From the IMG/VR virus record IMGVR_UViG_3300010389_000051, positions 1 through 37,274 of that record: 37,274 nucleotides of DNA; one strand, 5' to 3'. Source of the DNA: a virus. The position numbers and the translations under genes are program-made. The notes beneath the pieces are model-generated. The model did not search any database and was not told where the DNA came from. It saw only the letters and a list, made by a program, of their open reading frames with translations. Below are positions 22,632-29,965 of this stretch, in pieces (position 1 is the stretch's first letter; the number at the start of each line of letters is the position of its first letter).

Positions 22632-23458
22632 TGAAGCGTCTATCGCAACGTCGGCGGAAGGGGACATCTGCGGGTGTCCCCCTCCCCGACTTCTTTCCAC
22701 TGTTGAAGGCGAACGATATTCGCCTGCGTCGTGGTCAGGTAACTGCGGTGGTTGCTCAACCGAACGGCGGCAAGAGCCTGTTTGCGATGTTCGCTGCGAT
22801 GAAGATGCAGGTGCCGACACTGTTCATCAGTGCCGACACTGACGAAGCGACGATGCGTATCCGAGCTGCAGCGTCACTGCTGCAGACCGAATGCAAAGAG
22901 ATCGAGGAGATGATGCAGAGCTCAGGCGCTGTCATCATTGACGCGGAGATGGAACAACTCGATGACTTCCTGTTCTGGAGTTACGAGCCGTCGCCGAACC
23001 TGGAGTACATCGAGCAGGAGATCCTGGCGGTGGATGAAGTGCTTGGCCACTTCCCCCACCTGATCGTCTTGGACAACTTGATGAACGTTGCTCACTCCTC
23101 GGACGCTGAATGGCAGGAGATGCGGGCCACCATGGCTGCACTCCACACGCTAGCGAGGAAGACGGACAGTTGCGTGATGGTTCTCCATCACGTTTCCGAG
23201 AACGACTCACGTCCGTTCCTACCCCCGCCACGCAAAGCCATCCAAGGAAAGGTGTCGCAGCTGCCGGAGCAGATCCTGTCGGTAGCGATGAACCCGAAGG
23301 ATGGGCTGTTCAAGATCGCAGCAGTGAAGAACAGGCACGGTGCTCACGATCCGACAGGTGAGGAGCACGTCACGTTGTGCGTTGATGCTGCACGGATGTC
23401 CCTGTACCAGTCCCAGCAGGACATGCAGCGGGCGAAGACGATGTTGGAATACCAGTGA
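22631..23458 (+). CDS. DnaB/RecA-like ATPase, replicative helicase candidate
   Basis: 275 aa from GTG 22631, which overlaps the previous TAG. Walker A AQPNGGKSL (42-50), a FISADTDE strand and Walker B LIVLDN (144-149) are present, followed by a MVLHHVSE sensor-like motif and a region KNRHGAHDPTGEEHVTL typical of DnaB-type C-terminal domains. The N-terminal DnaB domain is absent, as in many actinophage helicases. It would unwind DNA with the split primase downstream. Confidence 0.8.
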   Translation: MKRLSQRRRKGTSAGVPLPDFFPLLKANDIRLRRGQVTAVVAQPNGGKSLFAMFAAMKMQVPTLFISADTDEATMRIRAAASLLQTECKEIEEMMQSSGAVIIDAEMEQLDDFLFWSYEPSPNLEYIEQEILAVDEVLGHFPHLIVLDNLMNVAHSSDAEWQEMRATMAALHTLARKTDSCVMVLHHVSENDSRPFLPPPRKAIQGKVSQLPEQILSVAMNPKDGLFKIAAVKNRHGAHDPTGEEHVTLCVDAARMSLYQSQQDMQRAKTMLEYQ

Positions 23459-23470
23459 AAGGAAACGCCC

Positions 23471-23659
23471 ATGCCTATCTGCTCACCATGCCTCGCCGGA
23501 GGCAGGGCCAACAAAAGGTTGGCGCTGCTCACCGATGAAGGCGACCTTGAGGGCGCTGACCAGGCTCGCGTTGATGCCATGGAGCATCATTCTCATTGCG
23601 TGGGAAGCAAGCAGTGTGTTTGTCAGCACGCAGTCGGATACGGACTCATCAAGCGATAA
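23471..23659 (+). CDS. Mini zinc-binding protein (CxxC...CxCxH)
   Basis: 62 aa behind AAAGGAA. CSPC (4-7) and a C-terminal HSHC...CVCQH cluster are consistent with one zinc site. A short acidic helix joins the two halves. One of several such proteins in this operon; function unknown. Confidence 0.6.
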   Translation: MPICSPCLAGGRANKRLALLTDEGDLEGADQARVDAMEHHSHCVGSKQCVCQHAVGYGLIKR

Positions 23660-23681
23660 CCCTTTGAAGCTCCTGTTGTCG

Positions 23682-23864
23682 ATGGAGCTTGACGGTACGG
23701 ACTTCACCTGGATGGGGCCAACCACGGTGTGTGTGTGCGGCGGAGAGCTGTGGCACATCGTGTGTTGGTTCGATCCGGTGGATCGAGAAGTCGGTGGACG
23801 GTTCTTGGAGATGCAGTGTGTGAACTGCGGATCGTATTGCAAGAGCCCAACGCCAATAGATTGA
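23682..23864 (+). CDS. Mini zinc-ribbon protein
   Basis: 60 aa from ATG 23682; the frame is open further up but overlaps the previous gene. CVCGGELWHIVCW and CVNCGSYC supply paired cysteines about 33 residues apart, a zinc-ribbon layout. The SD is weak, so it may depend on coupling. Function unknown. Confidence 0.55.
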   Translation: MELDGTDFTWMGPTTVCVCGGELWHIVCWFDPVDREVGGRFLEMQCVNCGSYCKSPTPID

Positions 23865-23874
23865 GAGGTGCACG

Positions 23875-24360
23875 ATGTTAGAGACACTCGCGTTGGCCGC
23901 TGCAGTAGCGAGCGGCCCTGACCACATCACGCTGCTTGATCGCAGCGTGAACATGAAGAAGCCTGCTACTGGTGCTTTCGGTGATCAGATTGGTTCCGCT
24001 GCCAGGGTCCCGAAGAAGTGGCGACCGTTCGCCAGGTGTGTGCTTGACCGTGAGTCCGGTGCGAACCTGGAGAACTTGAACTCCGGTGAGGGTGCGAAGA
24101 ACCCACGCTCGTCAGCTTCAGGCCGATTCCAATTCTTGAATAGCCAGTGGCAGCACGGCGGTTCCTTCATGGTGAAGGACCGCCTGGTCACGTTCGGTGT
24201 TCCGAAGTCTCACGCCAGCAAGGTGCGGAAGAAACTTGGCCGCACTCCGATCCATAAGTGGGACGGGCATTTTCAGCAGGCCCTGTTCAACGAGGTGGTT
24301 CGTCGGGGTGGCTGGTTCCACTGGCGTAACGGTGACCGCTGCGACGGTCAGCGGCCATGA
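23875..24360 (+). CDS. Lysozyme-like / transglycosylase-like protein
   Basis: 161 aa behind GAGAGGTG. CVLDRESGANLENLN (55-69) resembles the catalytic Glu motif of lysozyme-like (SLT/Rpf) domains, with Glu60 the likely acid. SASGRFQFLNSQWQHGG (80-96) and RGGWFHW near the end match the family's fold core. It lies in the replication operon, far from the lysis cassette, so an early or virion role (DNA entry) or second lysin is possible. The first 15 residues are mildly hydrophobic but not a clear signal peptide. Confidence 0.65.
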   Translation: MLETLALAAAVASGPDHITLLDRSVNMKKPATGAFGDQIGSAARVPKKWRPFARCVLDRESGANLENLNSGEGAKNPRSSASGRFQFLNSQWQHGGSFMVKDRLVTFGVPKSHASKVRKKLGRTPIHKWDGHFQQALFNEVVRRGGWFHWRNGDRCDGQRP

Positions 24361-24506
24361 GTGAAGAACCGATGAGTTACTGCGCGGAATGCAACAAGAC
24401 CGCGAAAGCATCACAGTACGCATGCTTTTGTGGAGCGTGCGTCGTTTGCGATTGCGACCAGCCAACTGAAACTGTCTTGCCGAACGGGAGGACGTACACC
24501 CGATGA
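24357..24506 (+). CDS. Cys-rich mini protein
   Basis: 49 aa; ATG 24357 overlaps the previous TGA. CAEC (9-12) and CFCGACVVCDC (23-33) give seven cysteines in 25 residues, enough for a two-zinc or Fe-S site. Coupled by overlap to the next ORF. Function unknown. Confidence 0.55.
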   Translation: MSEEPMSYCAECNKTAKASQYACFCGACVVCDCDQPTETVLPNGRTYTR

Positions 24507-24613
24507 ATTTCCTAATCGCAGTTATTGATGAGTTGATCTTCAGGCCACTTTTGTGGCTGGTCAACTGGAAGCCAGACATATCCAACCCGTACATACACAA
24601 GGAGGAACAGTGA
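24503..24613 (+). CDS. 36-aa amphipathic/membrane-associated peptide
   Basis: MNFLIAVIDELIFRPLLWLV followed by a short polar tail. The hydrophobic N-terminal 20 residues could insert in, or lie on, the membrane. It overlaps genes on both sides (ATGA, GTGA). Unknown role. Confidence 0.5.
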   Translation: MNFLIAVIDELIFRPLLWLVNWKPDISNPYIHKEEQ

Positions 24614-24777
24614 ATAAGTACCGCAACAGTGTGACCGTGTACAGCGACGAGCCCGTCGATGTTCTTGCGTTGGCTAAGGCCATGCAGAAGTTTGGCCGTG
24701 TCGCTGATGTGTCTAGCCACCCCGTCTCTAAGTGGGATGGCGAGGGTTACTTCGATGGCGAGGGAGAAGGAGAATGA
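24610..24777 (+). CDS. Small acidic protein
   Basis: 55 aa from GTG 24610 with AAGGAGG upstream. A regular beta-alpha-beta start (NSVTVYSDEPVDVLALAKAM) and a Gly/Glu-rich tail (DGEGYFDGEGEGE). Coupled to the next gene by an ATGA overlap. Not recognised. Confidence 0.55.
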   Translation: MNKYRNSVTVYSDEPVDVLALAKAMQKFGRVADVSSHPVSKWDGEGYFDGEGEGE

Positions 24778-25175
24778 ACCGTCCGAAGAATGTGGAAGTG
24801 CGAGGCTTCGCAACTATCGAAGCCCGCATCACCTGCGTCGCAGACATCCTGGATCTCGCCGAGTACTTGAAGTATCTCGGTGTTGAGGAAGCTGCGGAGA
24901 CTGACTGCGATGCAGGGAAAGTGTGGGTTGATCTGCACGAGACTGCAGTGACTGTCGAAGACATCGAATGCAGCAGCCATGTCCCCGTCAAAGGGCAGAT
25001 GCACTTCGATCTGTTGCTCCCACTGCATGACTGCGACAGTCGCCCAGTGGAAGAGCGGAAGACCCACGGGGCTGTCCCGCAGTACGACTTCCCCCGCAAA
25101 GACCGAGGCATCGAATGCGTTTGCGGTGACGTCGACTGTCCGATGGATTGGAGAGTCAGTGCTGGATATCGATGA
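24774..25175 (+). CDS. Protein of unknown function with C-terminal Cys motif
   Basis: 133 aa; the N-terminal half is a two-helix domain (ITCVADILDLAEYLKYLGVE), the C-terminal part carries CVCGDVDC, a possible metal site. Coupled both ways by overlaps. No function assigned. Confidence 0.55.
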   Translation: MNRPKNVEVRGFATIEARITCVADILDLAEYLKYLGVEEAAETDCDAGKVWVDLHETAVTVEDIECSSHVPVKGQMHFDLLLPLHDCDSRPVEERKTHGAVPQYDFPRKDRGIECVCGDVDCPMDWRVSAGYR

Positions 25176-25254
25176 GCACGAACACCGGACGCAAGGCCCA
25201 TACGAGCCTTGCGAACTGTGCGGCCTGCCCTGGGAGGAGCTGGGTGATGACTGA
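25159..25254 (+). CDS. 31-aa zinc-knuckle-like peptide
   Basis: GTG 25159 behind GGAGAG. VLDIDEHEHRTQGPYEP followed by CELCGLPWEELGDD. CxxCG with two upstream His could bind zinc. It resembles the next tiny ORF (CEICGVEEKDHA), suggesting duplication of a minimal module. Confidence 0.4.
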   Translation: MLDIDEHEHRTQGPYEPCELCGLPWEELGDD

Positions 25255-25339
25255 GCAAAAGCACAAGCCGTTGTACCTCACCTGGCGTGGCCGGATGGTG
25301 TGCGAGATCTGTGGAGTTGAGGAGAAGGATCATGCCTAG
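25247..25339 (+). CDS. 30-aa zinc-knuckle-like peptide
   Basis: ATG 25247 behind GGGAGGAG; MTEQKHKPLYLTWRGRMV then CEICGVEEKDHA. It overlaps both neighbours. The CxxCG plus His ending resembles the preceding ORF. Function unknown. Confidence 0.4.
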   Translation: MTEQKHKPLYLTWRGRMVCEICGVEEKDHA

Positions 25340-25670
25340 CAAAGGCAAGGCGAAAGGCAGTGCTGCTGAACGTGCAGTCGTGACGTGGCTCCGGGACCAA
25401 GGCTGGATCGGTGCCGAGAGAACCAGGGCTGGATGGCAGGACGACCGAGGTGACATCGATGGTGTCCTCGGTGTCACGTTCGAGGTGAAGAACCAGCAGC
25501 GCATGGAGTTGGCGCAATGGGTGGAAGAGCTACTCGTTGAGATGGTCAACGGTCGCAACAACGTTGGGGCCGTTGTGCATAAGCGTCGTGGAACTACGGA
25601 TGTTGGTGACTGGTACGCCACCATGCCGGTGTGGGTGTGGGCGTACCTGCTGAAGCAGGCGGGTTACTGA
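25332..25670 (+). CDS. Holliday-junction resolvase-like nuclease
   Basis: 112 aa. GSAAERAVVTWLRDQGW carries Glu13; Asp41 lies in DRGDIDGV, and Glu51-x-Lys53 in FEVKNQ. Together these are the PD-(D/E)XK motifs of archaeal-type Hjc-like resolvases. It would cut branched DNA during phage replication or recombination. ATG 25332 overlaps the upstream ORF and its TGA overlaps the WhiB ATG. Confidence 0.8.
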   Translation: MPSKGKAKGSAAERAVVTWLRDQGWIGAERTRAGWQDDRGDIDGVLGVTFEVKNQQRMELAQWVEELLVEMVNGRNNVGAVVHKRRGTTDVGDWYATMPVWVWAYLLKQAGY

Positions 25671-25963
25671 TGATTATGGAATGGGCCGAGAGGGCCAACT
25701 GCATTGGCACTGACACGAACGGTTGGTACTCTCCTGATCAGGGCAGTAAGCAAATACCTGACAAGGGTGAGTTAAAGCGCATCTGTGACAGGTGTGAGGT
25801 GATTGACCAGTGCCTGGAATGGGCGGTCAAGCATGAGACCCATGGCTTCTGGGCTGGCACGACACCGGATGACCGACAGCGGATGCGCCACACCCGGGGC
25901 TTGTGGGTTGACGATCCGATGTATTGGGACAAGGGCAGGTGGGCGAAAGTTGGACGAGGATGA
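25670..25963 (+). CDS. WhiB-family Fe-S transcription factor
   Basis: 97 aa. Cys11, Cys39, Cys42 and Cys48 (ANC...ICDRCEVIDQC) provide the four [4Fe-4S] ligands, followed by GFWAGTT (59-65), the family's G-[VI]-W-x-G turn, here with Phe, and a basic C-terminus. WhiB proteins occur in actinobacteria and their phages and act with the housekeeping sigma factor. Probably modulates host or phage transcription. The alternative start ATG 25676 would drop two residues. Confidence 0.85.
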   Translation: MIMEWAERANCIGTDTNGWYSPDQGSKQIPDKGELKRICDRCEVIDQCLEWAVKHETHGFWAGTTPDDRQRMRHTRGLWVDDPMYWDKGRWAKVGRG

Positions 25964-26327
25964 CAAGGCTGCCTTATTGGCAGCCGTGTTCGATCACTAT
26001 GACCTTGCTTACCCGCGAGGGTACGGGGACCGGAGCTGCAAGTGCCCGGTCCATGAGGACACTCACGCATCCGCGAGTGTCAATACCGAGACTGGATTGT
26101 GGACGTGCTTCGCCTGCGGGTCAGGCGGGGATGGGTTCACGATCATCGAGATGAAGGAAGGTGTGGGCTTTGCAGACGCTCACAGAATCGCAGAGGGAAT
26201 TCTTGGCGGAAGCGACTCAGGCGTACGCCGAGAGTCTTCTGAACTCTTCGGCAGCAGAGTATCTAGCAAGCCGAGGAATCGACCCCGAAAGGGCGAGGGA
26301 TACGTTCCGCCTTGGTCACGTCTCTAA
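25950..26327 (+). CDS. Primase zinc-binding part
   Basis: 125 aa from TTG 25950, placed behind AGGTGGG; no ATG/GTG start is better. Cys32, His35, Cys53 and Cys56 (CPVH...CFAC) form the CHC2 zinc site of DnaG-type primases, followed by GSGGDGFTII. The frame ends after VPPWSRL; the catalytic TOPRIM part is in another frame starting at 26161. Overlap with WhiB is 14 nt. Confidence 0.75.
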   Translation: MDEDDKAALLAAVFDHYDLAYPRGYGDRSCKCPVHEDTHASASVNTETGLWTCFACGSGGDGFTIIEMKEGVGFADAHRIAEGILGGSDSGVRRESSELFGSRVSSKPRNRPRKGEGYVPPWSRL

Positions 26328-26847
26328 CCCACTGCCGTCACATGAACGGTTCAAGGACATGCTCGCGATCCCATACATCGCGAAGTCAGGTCCGGTCGGG
26401 TTTAAGTTCCGTCGCCTTGACGACAACGGCCCGAAGTATCTGGCCCCGGAGAACAGTCGTGTTCGACTGTTCAATGTGACGGACGTGTTCGTGAACCATC
26501 CGCAGGTGTTGATTGTGGAGGGTGAGTTGGATGCGGTGACGGCGAAGCTGGCTGGTGTGCCAGCTGTCGTCGGTGTGAGTGGTGCCCAGAACTGGAAGCC
26601 GCACTTCGCTCGCGTGTTAGATGGGTTCGAGGAAGTCATTGTCTGCGTGGACAACGACTTGGATAAAGAGTCAGGACAAAACCCTGGTCAGCAGTTAGCT
26701 CAGAAAATTCTCAAAGATATTCCACATGCACGAAACGTTGTAGTCAGTAGCGGTCTGGACATTAATGCCTTATACTTACTTAAAGGACACGAAGGCCTGT
26801 TCTCCACCCTGGGAATCAAGGTCGAACCTGAAGAACCAATGGAGTAA
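26161..26847 (+). CDS. Primase TOPRIM catalytic part
   Basis: 228 aa at most, in the +1 frame relative to the zinc part, overlapping it by 167 nt. LIVEGELDAVTA (Glu120, Glu122) and VIVCVDND (Asp164, Asp166) are the TOPRIM metal motifs. The start GTG 26161 has its SD too close, so the true start may be downstream, or the two parts may be joined by frameshifting. Adjacent, split primase ORFs are known in mycobacteriophages. Confidence 0.75.
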   Translation: MWALQTLTESQREFLAEATQAYAESLLNSSAAEYLASRGIDPERARDTFRLGHVSNPLPSHERFKDMLAIPYIAKSGPVGFKFRRLDDNGPKYLAPENSRVRLFNVTDVFVNHPQVLIVEGELDAVTAKLAGVPAVVGVSGAQNWKPHFARVLDGFEEVIVCVDNDLDKESGQNPGQQLAQKILKDIPHARNVVVSSGLDINALYLLKGHEGLFSTLGIKVEPEEPME

Positions 26848-26849
26848 CC

Positions 26850-27140
26850 GTGTCCCTTGACCAACACCCCGCTGTTCGCAACCTGGGCAGCGGGGTTTCT
26901 TCTATCGACCTTGCGGATCTCATCAACCAACTATCCGAACGGGCTCGGCGTCGCGTCATCACCATCGGTGAGACGCAGTACGGGGGCGCTGTTCAGAAGT
27001 TCGAAGAGATGAGTCCTGAAAAAATTTTCGACGAGTTACTTGACGAGGTTGCCGATGTCTACGCCTACTCCGCCTTCCTCGTTATACATGCAATGGCTAT
27101 CCGCAACAAGTCTCACGGAGTTCGAGGAGATGATCAATGA
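26850..27140 (+). CDS. MazG-like nucleotide pyrophosphohydrolase
   Basis: 96 aa from GTG 26850 behind GGAG. The helical motif DELLDEVADVYAYSAF (61-76) matches the acidic E-x-x-x-E/D pattern of the all-alpha NTP-pyrophosphatase superfamily, with an upstream IGETQYGG. Likely removes unwanted dNTPs or alarmones. Overlaps the next gene by 4 nt (ATGA). Confidence 0.6.
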   Translation: MSLDQHPAVRNLGSGVSSIDLADLINQLSERARRRVITIGETQYGGAVQKFEEMSPEKIFDELLDEVADVYAYSAFLVIHAMAIRNKSHGVRGDDQ

Positions 27141-27889
27141 GCAGGCGGATAGTGATCGTGCCGGACCTTCAGGTCCCGTTCCACAGTAGGGGTGGGGTCG
27201 AAGCTCTCGCCCAGTTCATCGAGGACTACAAGCCTGATCAGGTCGTCTGTGTTGGCGACCTGATTGACATGCCCCAGATCTCACAGTGGACCAAGGGCAC
27301 GGCGGGTGAGCACACTCGTGACCTGCACAAGCACAGGAACCAGGCCATCGAAGTGATTGACATGCTGCAGATCGATGTGATCTCCCGTGCCAACCACGAG
27401 GACAGGCTCTGGAAGAGCCTGAGCCAAAGGCTGCCGGGTTTGCTGGACTTGCCTGAGCTCCGCATTGAGAACTTCCTGAAGCTCGATGAGATGAACGTGG
27501 TCTATTCGCATGAGCCTTTCAAGTTGGCCCCTGGTTGGTACTTGCTTCACGGTGACGAGAGTGCACAGTCATCGAAGTCGGGAATGACAGCCAGCAACCT
27601 GAGCCAAAAATTAGGCGCCTCCGTGGCCATAGGCCACACCCACAAGCTCGGGTTGATCCCGACCACCCACATGGTGGGCGGGGTTGTCACTCGAACGGAC
27701 TGGGGTTTCGAGGTCGGCTGCATCTTGGACTTCAAGTCTTCGGGCTTCAAGTACATGAAGGGCATGGCCAATTGGACTCAAGGGTTCGGGATGTTGCATG
27801 TGGACGGGAAGACCGTCACTCCCACCCCGGTTCCGATCATCAACAAGAGCTTCGTTGTGGAAGGCGAGACGTACAGGTGGAAAAAGTGA
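27137..27889 (+). CDS. Calcineurin-like metallophosphoesterase
   Basis: 250 aa. The motif order DLQVPFH (10-16), GDLID (40-44), NHE (86-88), HGD (138-140) and GHTH (166-169) covers all five metallophosphoesterase blocks. The C-terminus is beta-rich. Typical of phage phosphatases of unknown substrate. Coupled to the sigma-like gene by GTGA. Confidence 0.85.
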   Translation: MSRRIVIVPDLQVPFHSRGGVEALAQFIEDYKPDQVVCVGDLIDMPQISQWTKGTAGEHTRDLHKHRNQAIEVIDMLQIDVISRANHEDRLWKSLSQRLPGLLDLPELRIENFLKLDEMNVVYSHEPFKLAPGWYLLHGDESAQSSKSGMTASNLSQKLGASVAIGHTHKLGLIPTTHMVGGVVTRTDWGFEVGCILDFKSSGFKYMKGMANWTQGFGMLHVDGKTVTPTPVPIINKSFVVEGETYRWKK

Positions 27890-28515
27890 ACGCATGGCCT
27901 GATGGCGTGGACGTGGAGAAGCTCGCTGATGCGGTGGCGATTTCATCGGCCCGCGTCTATCGCAGGTACCCAAACCTGAAAGCTATCGATGATCAGGACG
28001 TGGCTCAGGAGCTGTGGCTGTTCGCGTGGAAGAAGCGGCTGAAGATCCAGGAGTACATGGACCGTGAGGATCGCAAGTCCATCCGTAAAGGATGGTCTGC
28101 GTTGCTGACGATGATGGATCGTGCAGCGGAGCGGTACTGCCAGAAGGCAAAGGCGAAGGAGGGCGGGTACGAGATTCAGGATCTCGTGTTCTACACCCCG
28201 GACTCGATCAAGGATTGGCTCGCAGTCCTGGTGCATGGCTCCGGCGTTCTCACGAACCAGGCTGATGAAGAGGTCCGGCATACCAGGCTGGCGAACGAGG
28301 CGTACAACCTTGAAGCGACAGTGGCGGACATTCAGTCCGCTCTCGGGAAGCTGGATGTTCTTGATCAGTACATCCTGTTGGAGCATTACGGGCACATGAC
28401 ATCGAGGCGGAAGATCGCCGAGGTGTTGGACATCTCGGAGTCGACGTTAGCTCGGCGGCTCGATGATGGGTTGAAGCAGATGGTCAACCATCTGGGCGGG
28501 CAGCGTCCGTGGTGA
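27886..28515 (+). CDS. Sigma-factor-like DNA-binding protein
   Basis: 209 aa from GTG 27886 (overlaps TGA; AGGTGG upstream). Residues 36-52 (DDQDVAQELWLFAWKKR) resemble sigma region 2. Residues 155-198 (KLDVLDQYILLEHYGHMTSRRKIAEVL followed by DISESTLARRLDDGLK) resemble region 4 with a helix-turn-helix. It may direct host RNA polymerase to late phage promoters. Region 2 is weak, so an HTH-only regulator is the alternative. Confidence 0.65.
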   Translation: MNAWPDGVDVEKLADAVAISSARVYRRYPNLKAIDDQDVAQELWLFAWKKRLKIQEYMDREDRKSIRKGWSALLTMMDRAAERYCQKAKAKEGGYEIQDLVFYTPDSIKDWLAVLVHGSGVLTNQADEEVRHTRLANEAYNLEATVADIQSALGKLDVLDQYILLEHYGHMTSRRKIAEVLDISESTLARRLDDGLKQMVNHLGGQRPW

Positions 28516-28601
28516 CAATCACCGATGTGTTCCTACTGTGGATAGCCATAACGGGGGCGATGGCTTTCCTGGTTTTGTGGACGGCGTACTGGTACATGTG
28601 A
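28512..28601 (+). CDS. 29-aa single-span membrane peptide
   Basis: GTG 28512 overlaps the upstream TGA. VTITDVFLLWIAITGAMAFL then VLWTAYWYM: almost entirely hydrophobic with aromatic ends, one transmembrane helix. Last gene of the rightward replication operon; just before the terminators. Confidence 0.5.
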   Translation: MTITDVFLLWIAITGAMAFLVLWTAYWYM

Positions 28602-28612
28602 CCGGGCATGAA

Positions 28613-28681
28613 AGAACCCCCGAGGTGGGCTTCCCTTCCCAATCGACCGGCGCTCGTAACTGGTCTACCCTCGGGGGTTCT
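28613..28681. terminator. 13-bp inverted repeat with structured 43-nt loop
   Basis: AGAACCCCCGAGG (28613-28625) pairs perfectly with CCTCGGGGGTTCT (28669-28681). The loop can hold TGGG/CCCA and GACC/GGTC hairpins, giving a possible multi-branched RNA. Lies between convergent operons, followed by TCTCTTG. Probably termination; a small RNA is an alternative. Confidence 0.6.
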
Positions 28682-28687
28682 CTCTTG

Positions 28688-28719
28688 AGAGGAGCGGAAG
28701 TGCGAACAACCGCTCCTCT
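28688..28719. terminator. Second convergent terminator
   Basis: AGAGGAGCGG (28688-28697) pairs with CCGCTCCTCT (28710-28719), 12-nt loop. It stands 7 nt after the previous repeat and 10 nt before the leftward gene end, completing a double terminator. Confidence 0.65.
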
Positions 28720-28729
28720 TACTGTACAC

Positions 28730-29164
28730 CTATTGTGAGGTTCTTGCAATCCTCTCCTGCATGCGAGCTTGCCAGTAGGAGTTGTGGCAGGGCCAGCAGC
28801 GCCCGCCTGCGTACCGGGTCATGCAGGTGATGTCGGCGTTGCAGTCCGAGCAGTACTCGGGAGTGACCTCGTACTTGCCGTCCCATTCGGTCGATCCGGT
28901 CTCATCGATCTGCTTCCGCTGCTCAAGCATCGCCTTCTTGGTAGCTCGGGCGGATGCACACAGACCCAGGAACTCCTGCGGAGGATCGAAGTCTCGGTGG
29001 TCGGAGTAGTAGTCAGCGTCGCTGATCATGTCATGTGCACCTTCAGCTGACAGTCGGACGTATACGTGCTGCTTGGATTCGTGAACGACCCAGTCGCCCT
29101 CGAATACGAGGTCACGTCCCCAGTGGTCTTCCGGGAAGCGCTTGGGTAGGCGGTAAATGTGCAT
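28730..29164 (-). CDS. Leftward-arm protein with C-terminal zinc site
   Basis: 144 aa. A mixed N-terminal domain and C-terminal CSDC...CWPCH zinc-ribbon-like motif (about residues 109-131). Start ATG 29164 behind GAGAGGAGC, the arm's standard ribosome site. Last gene of the leftward arm. Unknown function. Confidence 0.6.
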   Translation of the reverse strand: MHIYRLPKRFPEDHWGRDLVFEGDWVVHESKQHVYVRLSAEGAHDMISDADYYSDHRDFDPPQEFLGLCASARATKKAMLEQRKQIDETGSTEWDGKYEVTPEYCSDCNADITCMTRYAGGRCWPCHNSYWQARMQERIARTSQ

Positions 29165-29197
29165 GTCTTGCTCCTCTCGTTTGGAAACTACAAATAC

Positions 29198-29216
29198 ATT
29201 GTATCATGCCTGTCAA
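29198..29216 (-). promoter_or_regulatory. Extended -10-like site with GCCTGTCAA motif
   Basis: On the minus strand TTGACAGGC (29216-29208) lies just upstream of TGATACAAT (29206-29198), a TGN-extended -10 sequence. TTGACA is too close (7 nt) to serve as its -35, so it may be an operator. Could drive 29164. Confidence 0.4.
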
Positions 29217-29217
29217 A

Positions 29218-29517
29218 TCACGATACAACAGGAACGTCGTAGAGCCGCCAGATTCCTGCCTTGGCAGGAGTACCAGGGAAGGGGCTACTGAGCCCTTTAA
29301 GGGCCCTCTCAGCCTCGCTACGGCTAAGGTACGGGCCATACAGGCCCGTCTGCCCAGGACCAATCTCCATCCCGACGACATAGAACTCCCGGTCACCAAG
29401 GAACCGCTCAAGGACAGCGATCACGCCATCCTTGAGCACCTGGTCCTTGTCCTCCGACGGTTCCGAGACGACCTTGGACAGGGCATCTCGCTCAGCCTTC
29501 CTGCTTTGAAGGGCCAT
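29218..29517 (-). CDS. Leftward-arm protein of unknown function
   Basis: 99 aa from ATG 29517, 6 nt behind AGGAGG; a longer reading from 29586 lies inside the upstream gene and has poor context. Helical N-terminus (SRKAERDALSKVV) and a beta-rich C-terminus (YVVGMEIGPGQTGLYGPY). Overlaps the upstream gene by 26 nt. Confidence 0.6.
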   Translation of the reverse strand: MALQSRKAERDALSKVVSEPSEDKDQVLKDGVIAVLERFLGDREFYVVGMEIGPGQTGLYGPYLSRSEAERALKGLSSPFPGTPAKAGIWRLYDVPVVS

Positions 29518-29965
29518 CGATGTCCTCCTGTTCCTCCGGGTCGTCCGTGAATTCCCAGCCAGCAATCTCGTACTCGTTCGGGTCACGAGCGTCCAGCTTG
29601 TGCGGCTCCATGCAGCGACCGATCAGCAGCCACGCACCCCGCTCATCCTTGCGTTGAGCTCGGGTGTGGTAGTCGCCCATGAATCCGGCATCGAACCGGA
29701 TCGAGAATTGGAAGCGACCCACCTTCGAGAAGGCCGAGTCTTTCTTCCGGTACTCGTTGGCTCTAGCGTCGGCGCTCTTGTAGCCACGGTCGTCGGGTGG
29801 GTAGGCCCGGAGCATCGCCCACTTCTTGGGGTAGCGGGCTATCTGCCGGGCCAGCTCCAGGTTCTTCTCCCGAAGCGGGTTCCTCTTGCGAGGAACCTTC
29901 TTCACCCACACGACCTTCACCTTTGGGTTGGGGTTCGGGTCGTTCTCTTTCCTGCGTGGTGGCAT
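29492..29965 (-). CDS. Basic leftward-arm protein
   Basis: 157 aa. Strongly basic N-terminus (KVKVVWVKKVPRKRNPLREK) and acidic C-terminus (DDPEEQEDIDG). ATG shares one base with the upstream TAA. A DNA- or RNA-binding role is possible from charge only. Confidence 0.6.
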   Translation of the reverse strand: MPPRRKENDPNPNPKVKVVWVKKVPRKRNPLREKNLELARQIARYPKKWAMLRAYPPDDRGYKSADARANEYRKKDSAFSKVGRFQFSIRFDAGFMGDYHTRAQRKDERGAWLLIGRCMEPHKLDARDPNEYEIAGWEFTDDPEEQEDIDGPSKQEG

